This document shows, piece after piece, positions 28,861 to 37,342 of a stretch of 64,000 nt of DNA; position 1 is the stretch's first letter; each line of letters starts with the position of its first letter. A program made the translations under genes and the position numbers. A model generated the notes under the pieces. It was not told the origin of the DNA, made no database searches, and saw nothing but the letters and a program-made list of their open reading frames with translations. Origin of the DNA: Aureimonas mangrovi. GTDB lineage: Bacteria; Pseudomonadota; Alphaproteobacteria; Rhizobiales; Rhizobiaceae. Location of the stretch: assembly GCF_014058705.1 (NCBI RefSeq), contig NZ_CP059692.1, positions 2,113,001-2,177,000 on the forward strand. Direction: 5' to 3'.

Positions 28861-29790
28861 ATGCTTGATCCGTTTTCCCAAGTGGTGTCGCTCCTCGGCA
28901 CAAGAAGCGTCCGCGGTACCAGCCTCGAGGCATCGGGCGACTGGTCGCTATCATTCGACGGCCGGGCACGCCTGAAGTTCGTGGCGGTGACGCGTGGTCA
29001 ATGCTGGCTCCTGCTTCCAGACAGGCAGCCGGAGCCGGTGGAGGATGGTGACGTCGTTCTCCTGAGCGACACGCGCTACGCCGTGGCGAGTGATCTCGGC
29101 ATCGAACCTGTCGACGGCATGAAGCTCTACGCCGGTCCGGGACAGGACGTGGTGCGGTTGGGTGATGGTGGCGACACTGCGATGATAGGGGGCGGTAGCG
29201 GCTTTGCGAACGGCTGCGCCCCGTTCGTTCTCGAGGCCCTGCCACGGTTTCTTCGGATCGATCGCGTGTCGCCGAGCGCAAAGGCCATCGCGCGGACACT
29301 GGCCTCGCTGCGGGCGGAGGTTGAAAATCCGGGTATCGGGAGTTCACTCATTGCCGCCCGCCTGGCCGAGATTCTCGTCGCCGAGGCCGTCCGCGCCTTC
29401 GTCACCGCAGGGTCACGCGACGGCATCGGATGGATCGCCGCTTTGTCGAATCCCCGCTTGGCCAAAGCGATCGGCCTGATGCACGACGACGTCGCCCACC
29501 GATGGACGGCACCCCTCCTCGCGCGAGAGGTCGGCATGTCTCGCTCGGCGTTCACGTCCCAATTCACCCGGCGCGTCGGTCGCCCGCCGATGGACTACCT
29601 GACCCACTGGCGAATGGTTCTTGCACGACATAAACTGGCCGCAGGGTCAAGCGTCGCCGCCGTCGCCGAGGAGGTTGGCTACAGTTCGCAGAGCGCCTTC
29701 ACCCAGGCTTTCAAACGGACGCTGGGGCGAACTCCGCGATCAAGGGGAGGCGGCGATGAGCGCGGCAGCTTTCCGCAAGCCCTTTCCTGA
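28861..29790 (+). CDS. AraC-family transcriptional regulator (cupin_6 sensor)
   Basis: A 309-residue activator. Residues about 5-180 form a cupin-like ligand domain (cupin_6 type; landmarks GDWSLSFDG and ARLKFVAVTRGQCWLLLP), and about 205-300 is the double helix-turn-helix (LLAREVGMSRSAFTSQFTRR and VAEEVGYSSQSAFTQAFKR). It most likely controls the divergent SDR gene. A tail of about 15 residues is Gly/Arg-rich. Start taken at 28861; the family usually begins with a similar MDPLS-type sequence. Confidence 0.9.
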   Translation: MLDPFSQVVSLLGTRSVRGTSLEASGDWSLSFDGRARLKFVAVTRGQCWLLLPDRQPEPVEDGDVVLLSDTRYAVASDLGIEPVDGMKLYAGPGQDVVRLGDGGDTAMIGGGSGFANGCAPFVLEALPRFLRIDRVSPSAKAIARTLASLRAEVENPGIGSSLIAARLAEILVAEAVRAFVTAGSRDGIGWIAALSNPRLAKAIGLMHDDVAHRWTAPLLAREVGMSRSAFTSQFTRRVGRPPMDYLTHWRMVLARHKLAAGSSVAAVAEEVGYSSQSAFTQAFKRTLGRTPRSRGGGDERGSFPQALS

Positions 29791-29897
29791 AAGCTGCTCG
29801 ACAGCAAACCACCATACTCCGCCGCCAACGCCTCCCTCGCCTGCCCCACGACCGCCGGATCGATCGCGGCAGCGCTGGCGGCTCACCGCCGACCAAA

Positions 29898-30545
29898 TCA
29901 GTCGGCATCTTCCATGTCGCGGAGTATCGCGCCAATCAGCATTCCGGAGAACGAGATCTGAGCCTGGTCCATGTCCTGACGCATGGACTTCGCACGATGA
30001 GGCGTCGTGATCGAGACCGCGATGATGTTGTCCTGATGCTGCGTCAGGCAAACTCGGTCTGAAAGAACCATTGGCTCTTCGTCACCAGCGCGCTCTTCCG
30101 ACTGCTGGCGACGGATGAACCCGCATGCGAGTGATCCGTCGAACGCGTCCGTCCCGTCGATGTCGATCTGGAAGAGGCGAACGGGATCCGTCGTGTAGCC
30201 GTCGCCGAGCGCTCCGGTTCCTTCGGACAGGTTCCGCGACAGGAGGTCGAGCATCGCCCTCTGAGCGGCAGGTGTCTCGCCCGAGACGCTGGACCGATCG
30301 TCCTCGTCACCATTCTCGTCCGCCTCCGGAGCGCCGAGGACCCTAAGCGTCGCTCGCCCGATCGTCTCGCCGTAGTAGGCGACGAGTTCGCCGTCCTGCA
30401 TTCCGTGCTCTTTCAGCTCCATGTCGATGATGGCGACCGGAAGGTGCGGCACGTAGTCTTCCGGAGTTGCGTGGGCCGCCGTCGCGATCGTCGTGGTTGC
30501 CAAGGCGGTCGCGAAAGTCCGTAGGTACATCGATGCATTGTCCAT
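29898..30545 (-). CDS. Exported hypothetical protein
   Basis: A 215-residue protein starting with a signal peptide (YLRTFATALATTTIATAAHA) and continuing with an acidic domain containing DEDDRSSVSGE and two Cys (CGFIRR and VCLTQ) that could form a disulphide. No family is recognised. The ATG at 30545 is chosen to fit the signal peptide; the frame extends 40 codons upstream. The 108 bases between it and the AraC gene hold nothing clear. Confidence 0.6.
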   Translation of the reverse strand: MDNASMYLRTFATALATTTIATAAHATPEDYVPHLPVAIIDMELKEHGMQDGELVAYYGETIGRATLRVLGAPEADENGDEDDRSSVSGETPAAQRAMLDLLSRNLSEGTGALGDGYTTDPVRLFQIDIDGTDAFDGSLACGFIRRQQSEERAGDEEPMVLSDRVCLTQHQDNIIAVSITTPHRAKSMRQDMDQAQISFSGMLIGAILRDMEDAD

Positions 30546-30675
30546 GCTGGTTTCCAAACGTTGGCTAACCGACACGACGCGTATGCACATAATGTGGCTG
30601 CGCCCGGTGAATGCTTCGGTGCCGCGAACGAAGGGCGCATGGCGAGGAGTGAATTCTGAGATCAACCCTACCGCC

Positions 30676-30819
30676 CTACCGCCTCCCCGTCATCGCCTGC
30701 CGCAACTCCCTCACCTGCTCTTTGAGATCGTCCACCGCATGGCGATGGCGGTCGGTGGCCAGCGTCTGTGCCTCCATCGCTGCGGTCTGCGAAGTCAGTG
30801 CGAGCGTGTGACCGGCCAT
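30676..30819 (-). CDS. Short coiled-coil ORF, possibly a gene end
   Basis: A 47-residue frame (ATG 30819) reading as a helix: SQTAAMEAQTLATDRHRHAV then DDLKEQVRELRQAM. In-frame sequence upstream (SKLLAGE) continues the helix back to a stop at about 30850, with no ribosome site at the ATG. It may be a small phage protein or the preserved 3' end of a larger one. Confidence 0.35.
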   Translation of the reverse strand: MAGHTLALTSQTAAMEAQTLATDRHRHAVDDLKEQVRELRQAMTGRR

Positions 30820-30987
30820 CTCGCCGGCCAGCAGCTTCGAATTTCAGCTACCGACTAGAGCGCCGACAATATCAGGACGCCCGGTTGGCGCGAGACACGC
30901 AGGCGGTGCCCGCGTATGCCTCTGCACCGATCAACGGATCGCGTACAAGAAGCGCGGCCACCCGGCCTAACGCTCATTCGAAACAGG

Positions 30988-32151
30988 ATGTCTTTCGAAG
31001 TGAACAGCCCGAATAGGACCTATATCCCCGAGTTGGACGAACTGCGGGCGTTCGCTGCGTTGCTCGTCATATTCTATCACGGCTTCCAGCTGATCGGCGC
31101 GCAGCTTGCGCACGGCACATCGTTCGATCCGTTTTCCCATTGGGTAACGGCCGGAAATCCGCTGATCGCCCTCATCGAGGAGGGGCACTCGGGTGTCGCC
31201 CTCTTCGTAGTCCTGTCCGGATTCGTGCTGGCGAACGGACTATTCGGACGCGACGTTCGGTACCCGCTGTTCATCGCCGCGCGCGTCGTTCGTTTGTATC
31301 CGCTCATGCTGACAATGACCCTCGCGGCCGCCGCGTCGTTGCAACTGTCGTCCGTAGACGTTCTGAGCAGCCTCCTACCGCTGCCGTCGTACCAACCGTT
31401 GCCCTCGCCTTTCACCGCGATGTTCTGGGCGGTGATGGTCGAGTTTCAATGCTACCTTCTGTTTCCCCTTGTGCTGTTTTTCATCAACAGGCGGGGGATC
31501 AAGCCGGCGCTTTTGCTCATCGCGGCGGCGATCATGATCCGGTTCATGGTCGTCGCCGTTTCCGACGTCAGCCCCCGAGATCTATCGTACTGGACGATGC
31601 TCGGACGCATCGATCAGTTTCTTATCGGGATGTGCCTCGCCTTCCTCGTTTCGCGCCATGATCCCGGCATGCTCCGAGGAGCGAAGCTGTTCCCGCTTGC
31701 CGCCGTTGTGGCCTTCGGCCTTCTCTGGGCGTTCAACCGCGCCGGGGGCTGGCCGAACGATGCGACCTGGAAGATCGTCTGGGGAGATGTCGAAGGCCTG
31801 ATGTGGGCGTTCTTCATCTACACGTTCGTGCCGTTCTCCAGGCGACTTCCGCGAATGATGAAACGGTTCGTCGGCTACGTCGGCGTGATCAGCTTTCCGC
31901 TCTACCTCGTCCACTTCGCGGTGATCGGGACGGCGATGCGTCACGGCATCTACGTCACGGTCAGCGGAAACGGGTACTACGACGCCCTTCTGACGACGGC
32001 CTTGGTCGTGATCCCGCTCTCGCTGGCCTCAGCAGCCTTGCTTCACTACGCGATCGAGAAGCCGTTCCTCGCCTTCCGCCCTCGCTATGTCGCCGGGCCG
32101 GCCCATTCGCCGGTCGAACTGGCCACGGCGGAAGCCCGCAAGGCAGGATAG
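30988..32151 (+). CDS. Acyltransferase family 3 membrane protein (OafA-like)
   Basis: A 387-residue polytopic membrane protein with about ten helices. The family signature is ELDELRAFAALLVIFYHGF near the N-terminus, where the conserved His of the active site is FYHG, and RVVRLYPLM lies in the expected Arg region. Members add acetyl or other acyl groups to O-antigen, peptidoglycan or other glycans. In a prophage this is a classical surface-conversion gene that can block related phages. Start at 30988 (AACAGG upstream). It converges on the lysis operon. Confidence 0.88.
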   Translation: MSFEVNSPNRTYIPELDELRAFAALLVIFYHGFQLIGAQLAHGTSFDPFSHWVTAGNPLIALIEEGHSGVALFVVLSGFVLANGLFGRDVRYPLFIAARVVRLYPLMLTMTLAAAASLQLSSVDVLSSLLPLPSYQPLPSPFTAMFWAVMVEFQCYLLFPLVLFFINRRGIKPALLLIAAAIMIRFMVVAVSDVSPRDLSYWTMLGRIDQFLIGMCLAFLVSRHDPGMLRGAKLFPLAAVVAFGLLWAFNRAGGWPNDATWKIVWGDVEGLMWAFFIYTFVPFSRRLPRMMKRFVGYVGVISFPLYLVHFAVIGTAMRHGIYVTVSGNGYYDALLTTALVVIPLSLASAALLHYAIEKPFLAFRPRYVAGPAHSPVELATAEARKAG

Positions 32152-32165
32152 AGGAGCGGCCGAAA

Positions 32166-32201
32166 CGCAAAAAGCCCGCCGCCTCCGGAGAGACGGCGGG
32201 C
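32166..32201 (-). terminator. Terminator of the lysis operon
   Basis: An 8 bp stem (32174-32181 with 32194-32201) is followed on the minus strand by TTTTTGCG. It ends the minus-strand lysis genes and faces the acyltransferase gene. The 115 bases between it and 32317 hold no gene. Confidence 0.8.
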
Positions 32202-32316
32202 CCTGGAAGGAACGAGGCTGGGACTTTCGCTTGATAATGAGGATCGCACCGGCCCCGCTGTCCTGCAATCCCGGCGAAGCGGTGCATGACGCGCGCAGCC
32301 TCAGTGGTGCCGTTCG

Positions 32317-32520
32317 CTATCCGTTATCGTCGCGCAGGCCAGTCGGAGGCCGCTGCAATTGGCAAGGCATCTGGGTGATCCCCTCAAGCTGACGGCAGAT
32401 GGCGTCAATGTTCTCGATGCCACGCTTCCTCGCCTGCTCCTGGTAGACGATCGTCAGCATGACCGCGCCTGTGAAGCAGGCCATCATGCAGAACAGGATC
32501 GCGATGTCGCGCTTCCTCAT
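32317..32520 (-). CDS. Small membrane protein of the lysis cassette (possible outer-spanin partner)
   Basis: A 67-residue protein with one N-terminal membrane helix (DIAILFCMMACFTGAVMLTI), a short charged middle and a Pro-containing tail (LQRPPTGLRDDNG). Cys residues in the helix region could be lipidated, which would make it an Rz1-like spanin, but no clean lipobox is seen. Its ATG overlaps the previous stop by 4 bases. Confidence 0.5.
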   Translation of the reverse strand: MRKRDIAILFCMMACFTGAVMLTIVYQEQARKRGIENIDAICRQLEGITQMPCQLQRPPTGLRDDNG

Positions 32521-32915
32521 GACTGACCTCCGAAATGGGTCGTCTCGAATTCCGGTATCTCCAGCTTCGCAGCGGCCATGATCCGCTCCAGCTTCCCGAC
32601 GTGCCTCGCGTAGTCCGAAAGCATGATCTCCTGGCGGTTGATAGTCTGGGCCTGAGCGACCATCGCGGCCTTCATGTCCGTCATCTGACGCGCCTGATCC
32701 TGCCGCTGCCATTCGAAATCCTTCCGCAGTTCGGCCATGCGCTCGTCTCCATCAGCCCTCAGATCATCAAGGGCCTTCTGGAGATCCTGCACGCGCCCTT
32801 CATGCGTCTTGGCGTTAGCGTTGGCCTGCGACGTGCTCCATGCCAGCAAGCCGCCGAGGATGGCACCGATCGCCGTGAGGACCGCTGCAAACTCGCCTAG
32901 GGATAGTCCGGTCAC
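32517..32915 (-). CDS. Inner-membrane coiled-coil protein, Rz-like candidate
   Basis: A 132-residue protein with an N-terminal membrane helix (FAAVLTAIGAILGGLLAW) and a long charged coiled coil (about 35-110; KALDDLRADGDERMAELRKD). This is the layout of inner-membrane spanins, which disrupt the outer membrane at the end of lysis. It is placed third in the lysis cassette after endolysin and holin. Sequence identity to any named spanin family cannot be claimed. Confidence 0.5.
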   Translation of the reverse strand: MTGLSLGEFAAVLTAIGAILGGLLAWSTSQANANAKTHEGRVQDLQKALDDLRADGDERMAELRKDFEWQRQDQARQMTDMKAAMVAQAQTINRQEIMLSDYARHVGKLERIMAAAKLEIPEFETTHFGGQS

Positions 32916-32939
32916 CGGCTCGGCCTCATGGTTTGCGGA

Positions 32940-33284
32940 TTAGGATGCGGCTTCTGGCCGGCGCGCCTGCACCTTCGCCTCGGTGATCTTCGGCAGAAGC
33001 AGTTCGCCAATACGCTGATCGTCCAAGGCGAACTTCGCCACGGCGTCAGGCACCGACTGACGCACGTACTCGATGGCTGCGTAGGAAGCGCCCTGCCCCG
33101 TGCCGCGTGCTAGAGCCAGCATGGCGGCGCTCTGGAGGGCCGACTGGAGCGCGTCGCGGTGCTTCGCCTCGATGTCGATGCCGAGTTTGCGGAACCATTG
33201 CACCAAGGCGGCGACGAGGACCGGGATCAGCGCCATGAGCAGCGCGGCGATGACGGGGGCGAGGATTTCGAGGATGGTTTGCAT
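32940..33284 (-). CDS. Holin candidate (LLH-like)
   Basis: A 114-residue protein with one strong N-terminal membrane helix (PVIAALLMALIPVLVAALVQ), then an amphipathic helix with QSALQSAAMLALARG and a charged C-terminus. Layout, size and position one base after the endolysin stop match LLH-family phage holins, which permeabilise the inner membrane at lysis time. ATG at 33284. Confidence 0.65.
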   Translation of the reverse strand: MQTILEILAPVIAALLMALIPVLVAALVQWFRKLGIDIEAKHRDALQSALQSAAMLALARGTGQGASYAAIEYVRQSVPDAVAKFALDDQRIGELLLPKITEAKVQARRPEAAS

Positions 33285-33285
33285 G

Positions 33286-33981
33286 TCAGGCCTCCAGCCG
33301 TTCGTATTCATCGAGAAGGGTGTTGATCTCCGCGCGGACGGTGGCGCGGGTGCGGGTGGGCGATGGAGTGATGAGGTGCTCCTCCGACCCCCACCCCGCA
33401 TCCTTCAGCGCGGCCTCGAACTTTTCAGCATAGCCGGCGATCAGCGCGGCACGGTCGGTGCCGTTCACCGTGCGGCGGGCGTTGACGTAGTCCACCTTGG
33501 GGCGTGGAGGGCTGACCGTCAGCATCGTGTTGCTGTCGATGTAGTCGGCCAGCTTCCGGCCCGTGAACGTGCCGAGCATCATGCCCTCGACAAGGATGCG
33601 CGCGGCGATCTCGCGATCTTCCACCAGCTCGGGCTTGCCGACGAGGTCGATGCCGAGACGCCGGGACCAGTCGGTGTAGTTGCGTCGTCCTGTGATCTGG
33701 ACGAAGCCGCGCCCACGGAAGCGCACGCCGTCGCCCTTCTGCGTGTTGCCGAGGGTGGCGCGCCCCTCGTAGGCAGCACCGCTGGCATACTCGCGCATGG
33801 TGCGGAAGCGGTCGGCCTCGTGGAAAGCCGTGCCAAGGATGTACGCCAGCTTGCGCAGGTCGCCATCGCCCCAGCGATCGAACGCCGGCAGGATGGCGCT
33901 GATGCCGTCCACTGCGCCTTGCGATAGCGTGCCGCCGAACAGCGACGTGCGGATGCGGTCGAAGAACCGGGTGAGGTCCAT
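33286..33981 (-). CDS. GH19-type endolysin
   Basis: A 231-residue lysozyme of the GH19 (chitinase-like) fold. The first catalytic Glu is in ILGTAFHEADRF, and the family signature is FRGRGFVQITGRRNYTDW; a segment with PELVEDREIAARIL follows as in phage GH19 endolysins. It has no signal peptide, so it needs the holin. A terminator upstream (34006-34034) separates it from the P63C gene, so the cassette needs its own promoter or antitermination. Confidence 0.88.
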   Translation of the reverse strand: MDLTRFFDRIRTSLFGGTLSQGAVDGISAILPAFDRWGDGDLRKLAYILGTAFHEADRFRTMREYASGAAYEGRATLGNTQKGDGVRFRGRGFVQITGRRNYTDWSRRLGIDLVGKPELVEDREIAARILVEGMMLGTFTGRKLADYIDSNTMLTVSPPRPKVDYVNARRTVNGTDRAALIAGYAEKFEAALKDAGWGSEEHLITPSPTRTRATVRAEINTLLDEYERLEA

Positions 33982-34005
33982 CGGTCTCTCCTATGATGCT
34001 GACAT

Positions 34006-34034
34006 GAAAAAGGGCGGCTCCGAAGAACCGCCCT
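34006..34034 (-). terminator. Terminator between P63C gene and lysis cassette
   Basis: A 7 bp GC stem (34011-34017 with 34028-34034) is followed on the minus strand by TTTTTC. It lies 24 bases past the P63C stop. Confidence 0.75.
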
Positions 34035-34057
34035 GGTGGGTGAGACGTGTTTGCCGC

Positions 34058-34990
34058 CTACTCTTGGCGCGACCTAGATTGGGCTGCTGCGAACAGCTTC
34101 TTGAACGCTGGCCACGTGTCGGAAGCTCTCATCAAAGTCGTCGTAGCTGTGATCTGCCGTTGCAAGTGAGGGTGCCCCACGTCCTCAGTGAGGTACTGGT
34201 GGTTACGGCGCTTGTTGTCGGGATTTTTTGCCTTCAGTTCCTCCAAGACGCCGTCAGGGAGAGCCTCATAGATGTATTTGTTGGTGTATTTTCCGACGAC
34301 GCCGGGACGTGCAACCGACTTCGGGTCATATGGCCATGAGTGAAGGCGAAACATTTCCTCGTAGAAACTATCGGGGAACCGCTTGCTCCAAGGCATCAGT
34401 TCTTTCGCGATGTACGCTTCCAGAATTTGATGGAGTTCGCCGCGTTTCCTGACGCGCTCATACCCCGTAGCCTCATCAACGAGTGCTACGATGCCAACCC
34501 GCGCGAAACCTCTCATGAGAATTTCGCACTGCTGAGCGATCGGCATCTGCTGGGCCTGAAGTTTGCCCGCTTGCCTCGCCTCCAGAACCGCTTCGCACAG
34601 CTCTACGAGAACCTCGGCTTCGTAGCCGTAAGCTTTCCCGTTCGCCGGCGTTCTGAACAGAATAGGGTTTTGGACTCTCTCCCTCAAATCACTGGAAACA
34701 AAGGGGGAAATGATCTTTCCGCTAGTGAAAAGCTCCAGCCGACTCAGGCCCTTTTTCATCGACCCGCCTTGGGCGATGGCCATGCCAAACTGCACACCGC
34801 TAGCCGTCAGAACCCGCCGCTCGTCGTCGAGAACGTAGCAGGGCAGGTCAATCCGGCCGATTTTAAGGGGTGCGTCAGCCGATCCGTACACCGCCCGAGG
34901 CAGCGTTTTCTCTCCGCTCCACCTAGCGTCAGCCGCTTTCTTCGCTATCGCGCTGCGAGCAGCGGCACCGTCAAAAAGGTCATCACTCAT
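34058..34990 (-). CDS. P63C-domain protein
   Basis: A 310-residue protein. The P63C domain covers most of it, with landmarks VLTASGVQFGMAIAQG, LFRTPANGKAYGYEAEVLVE, LMRGFARVGIVALVDEATGY and PWSKRFPDSFYEEMFRLHSW. P63C proteins occur in phages and integrative elements; their function is unknown. I chose ATG 34990 (AGGAG about 10 bases upstream) over a frame extending to 35077 that runs through the repeat array. The first operator repeat overlaps this start codon. It stands alone between tail and lysis genes with its own promoter region and terminator. Confidence 0.85.
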   Translation of the reverse strand: MSDDLFDGAAARSAIAKKAADARWSGEKTLPRAVYGSADAPLKIGRIDLPCYVLDDERRVLTASGVQFGMAIAQGGSMKKGLSRLELFTSGKIISPFVSSDLRERVQNPILFRTPANGKAYGYEAEVLVELCEAVLEARQAGKLQAQQMPIAQQCEILMRGFARVGIVALVDEATGYERVRKRGELHQILEAYIAKELMPWSKRFPDSFYEEMFRLHSWPYDPKSVARPGVVGKYTNKYIYEALPDGVLEELKAKNPDNKRRNHQYLTEDVGHPHLQRQITATTTLMRASDTWPAFKKLFAAAQSRSRQE

Positions 34991-35055
34991 GCTAGCATCT
35001 CCTACCTTCGATGCTAGCAAGTTGCGGCTAGCAAAAAGCGAGGTCAATGCTAGCG
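34990..35055. promoter_or_regulatory. Array of four GCTAGC palindromes upstream of the P63C gene
   Basis: GCTAGC occurs at 34991, 35013, 35027 and 35049, three of the copies inside TGCTAGC. Start-to-start spacings are 22, 14 and 22 bases, symmetric about the centre. The first copy overlaps the start codon. This looks like a multi-site operator controlling the P63C gene. Confidence 0.7.
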
Positions 35056-35324
35056 TCAGTCTTTCCACAGGCTCCATGAAAAGGCGCCTCGCGGGCGCCG
35101 GTGTCGGTCAGGTTGTGGGTGCGGCCGTCAGCCTATCAGGGCTGCATCTTCGAACAGGGCGTCGATCTCTGCCTCGTCGAGGGCGCACAGGATCGCGCTG
35201 GCGAGAACCTTCCGACGCCAGACGCCGCGCCGCAGGAATACTCAACTCCCCGTTATAATGACGAAATTGCCATCGCGGCGCGTTAGCCCTCTTAAAGACC
35301 CACTCGCTTGGGAGGGCGAGGCTT

Positions 35325-35447
35325 TTGGAAAAACCCCGTCATGATGGCTGCGAACGCGGCCGCTACTCGCCGTTGCGCCTGATCTTGCTGATCTGTCTGA
35401 TGGTGGCAGCGGCGATGATCACGGCCCGGCTCTCCTTCATCCGATGA
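35325..35447 (+). CDS. Possible 40-residue membrane peptide
   Basis: TTG at 35325 follows GAGGGCGAGG; the peptide has a basic N-terminus (EKPRHDGCERGRY) and one membrane helix (LRLILLICLMVAAAMITARL). It is the only plausible coding segment in the roughly 530 bases between the operator array and the tail genes. The rest of that stretch shows a minus-strand fragment reading ILCALDEAEIDALFEDAALI (about 35145-35240) with no start, which may be a decayed gene. Confidence 0.35.
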   Translation: MEKPRHDGCERGRYSPLRLILLICLMVAAAMITARLSFIR

Positions 35448-35584
35448 GCGCCGGGAGCCGCCAGCCAAACCCGGTCATGGGGGCCATTCGTTAAGCCTCG
35501 GGCACTATCGTGCCAGCATCGGGCGCCTTACAGCCTGACCTCCAGAGCGCCGGGCGCGTTCCGTATCGCCCGGCGCACTTCTCT

Positions 35585-36019
35585 TCATCCGGTCGGGTGA
35601 TCCGGGAAGAAGCCCTTCCCGACCTCCGCGCCGAAGACGTGTACGAACAGCGCCTGCACCGTCGGCCAGGCATCATCGGTGCTGGTGAAGGTCGAGCCGT
35701 TGTTCCAGGTTACGCGCTGGCGCGCCGGCGCCGTGCGGAAGCGCTCGTCCCACGTCTCGAACTGCTCGTCGGTGAAGCTGTTGATGACGGACATCTTGTC
35801 GCGAACGTGCGGCTCGGGCGGCGGAGGCTCCGGCTTCAAGTCGTCCGGCAATGCCGGAATATCGCCCTCGGCGATCCGCGCCTCGACCAGCTCGCGCAGC
35901 TCTGCCGGCGCGTAAGGATCGTCCGAGCGGTAGGTGTACGGCACGATGTCGCCACCATCCGCCAGCCGAACGCGCAGCACGTGGTAGTCTTCGTGGGCGA
36001 AGATTTCGAGGAGTTCCAT
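35585..36019 (-). CDS. Tail-associated hypothetical protein (fibre chaperone candidate)
   Basis: A 144-residue acidic protein with an N-terminal beta part (VLRVRLADGGDIVPYTYRSD), a Pro-rich middle (PEPPPPEPH) and a C-terminal WNNGSTFTSTDDAW stretch. It is coupled to the tail fibre gene (one-base overlap, TGATG) and is the last gene of the morphogenesis operon, the position of fibre-assembly chaperones or fibre-tip proteins. The function is inferred from position only. Confidence 0.55.
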   Translation of the reverse strand: MELLEIFAHEDYHVLRVRLADGGDIVPYTYRSDDPYAPAELRELVEARIAEGDIPALPDDLKPEPPPPEPHVRDKMSVINSFTDEQFETWDERFRTAPARQRVTWNNGSTFTSTDDAWPTVQALFVHVFGAEVGKGFFPDHPTG

Positions 36020-37341
36020 CACGCGATCCTCTGGCAAGCATAAACCGGACTGGCGCTGTTGGGTGACAGGAAACCAGTCAGCCCAAGAACGACCCATGTC
36101 CCCGCTAGGGGAATGGAACCATTGACTTGGTAGTAGGCTGCAGCCCCCGCCCCCTTTCCCAATGAGATGTATTGGCGGATGGTCAAACCGCCGGAGGCGT
36201 ACAGAGCGATTAAAACCGTGCCGATTGGGAAGTTGGTCACGTCCGGATTGTTGGAGACTTCCGGCAACGGCATCTTCGAGTTGATTGCGGCATCTGTTTC
36301 ACCGCGCCGCGCCAGATAATAGACTTGATCGTTGACGCCGCGCATGTACGGGAGGTCGGGGTTCCCGCCCGCGAAGCCGACAACCTTCGCGCTGTCACCT
36401 ATGGGTCGGGCGTTGAGAGCGGTGAAAAGGTCGCCGAGCTGCTGGGTCCATACGGAACCGTCCCCGAAAATTTTGAAATGATCGGTGCCGCTTTGATCCT
36501 GGTAGGTCAAAGCACCATCGACGGTGATGCACCATCTGGCACGCTTGACCCCTCCGCGATGGAACCATAGCGACGGCGCAACACCGATGCCTATGATCTC
36601 CAACGGACCTGTCATTTCGTCGCCGGTTTTGGCAACTCGTCCGGCAGCGCGGTTATCGGCGAAGGCAGCCGCACGGTTTTCGATACGTGTGTTCAGGTCT
36701 CCGAGTTGCTCGGTAAAAATGGACCCGTCAGGGCCGAGCCTGAAATGGATCCGACCCAGACCATCATCGACCCAAACCAGGTTCCCGTTGTGGTCGAGCG
36801 CCAGTCTCGCATTTTTCACGCCAAGGCGCTGAAACCGAAGGGATGGAGCGATGCCTTGAGTATCGGCAATTTCAAGCTCGCCATTCAGCACGGTTACGTC
36901 GCCGGTGAACGTGCCGCCCCCTTTGTCCATCTTGCCTGACAACGCGTTATTAACGTCATCCCGGAAGGCAAGCGCAGTCGCACTCCCGTCGATCTTCATG
37001 AGCAGGGCGTTGCCCGTCCACTCTATGCCGAGGCGGCCGGGAGAATCGGACCGGACATAGTTCGCCGGGTTGAACGTCGCGGCAGCCGCTGCGCTCGCGG
37101 CAGCGGCTGCGCGATCCTGCCCTGTCTGGCGGCGATCGTCGGACGTCGCCTGTCGCAGCTGCCAGACCTCGTCGGCGGTGATCGCGACGAAGTTGCCGAC
37201 GACGCTGAAGTCCTGCAGCGCCTTCGGGAACACCTGCCGGTGGCCGCCATTGCCGAGGCCGAACGGGTTCGCCGTCGCATCGTAGAACTCGCCGTTGACG
37301 CGCGCGAGCCGATCCAGCTCGGCAGTCGGTTTCGTGGCCAT
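36019..37341 (-). CDS. Tail fibre protein with a 90-residue repeat
   Basis: A 440-residue fibre-like protein. The N-terminal 75 residues (MATKPTAELDRLARVNGEFY) probably attach to the tail; an Ala-rich coil (AAAAASAAAAATF) follows. The middle has two copies of a 90-residue unit, each with a GDxTGxLE-type lead, an APSLxF strand and a QLGDL end. The C-terminus (about 370-440) resembles fibre tips that meet the receptor (LISLGKGAGAAAYYQVNG-like). No peptidase S74 domain is present. Confidence 0.7.
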   Translation of the reverse strand: MATKPTAELDRLARVNGEFYDATANPFGLGNGGHRQVFPKALQDFSVVGNFVAITADEVWQLRQATSDDRRQTGQDRAAAAASAAAAATFNPANYVRSDSPGRLGIEWTGNALLMKIDGSATALAFRDDVNNALSGKMDKGGGTFTGDVTVLNGELEIADTQGIAPSLRFQRLGVKNARLALDHNGNLVWVDDGLGRIHFRLGPDGSIFTEQLGDLNTRIENRAAAFADNRAAGRVAKTGDEMTGPLEIIGIGVAPSLWFHRGGVKRARWCITVDGALTYQDQSGTDHFKIFGDGSVWTQQLGDLFTALNARPIGDSAKVVGFAGGNPDLPYMRGVNDQVYYLARRGETDAAINSKMPLPEVSNNPDVTNFPIGTVLIALYASGGLTIRQYISLGKGAGAAAYYQVNGSIPLAGTWVVLGLTGFLSPNSASPVYACQRIA

Positions 37342-37342
37342 G

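Noticed and set aside
35101-35286. 61-codon plus-strand frame upstream of the tail genes
   Set aside because: No ribosome site, and the opposite strand shows a more protein-like fragment; neither has good coding support.
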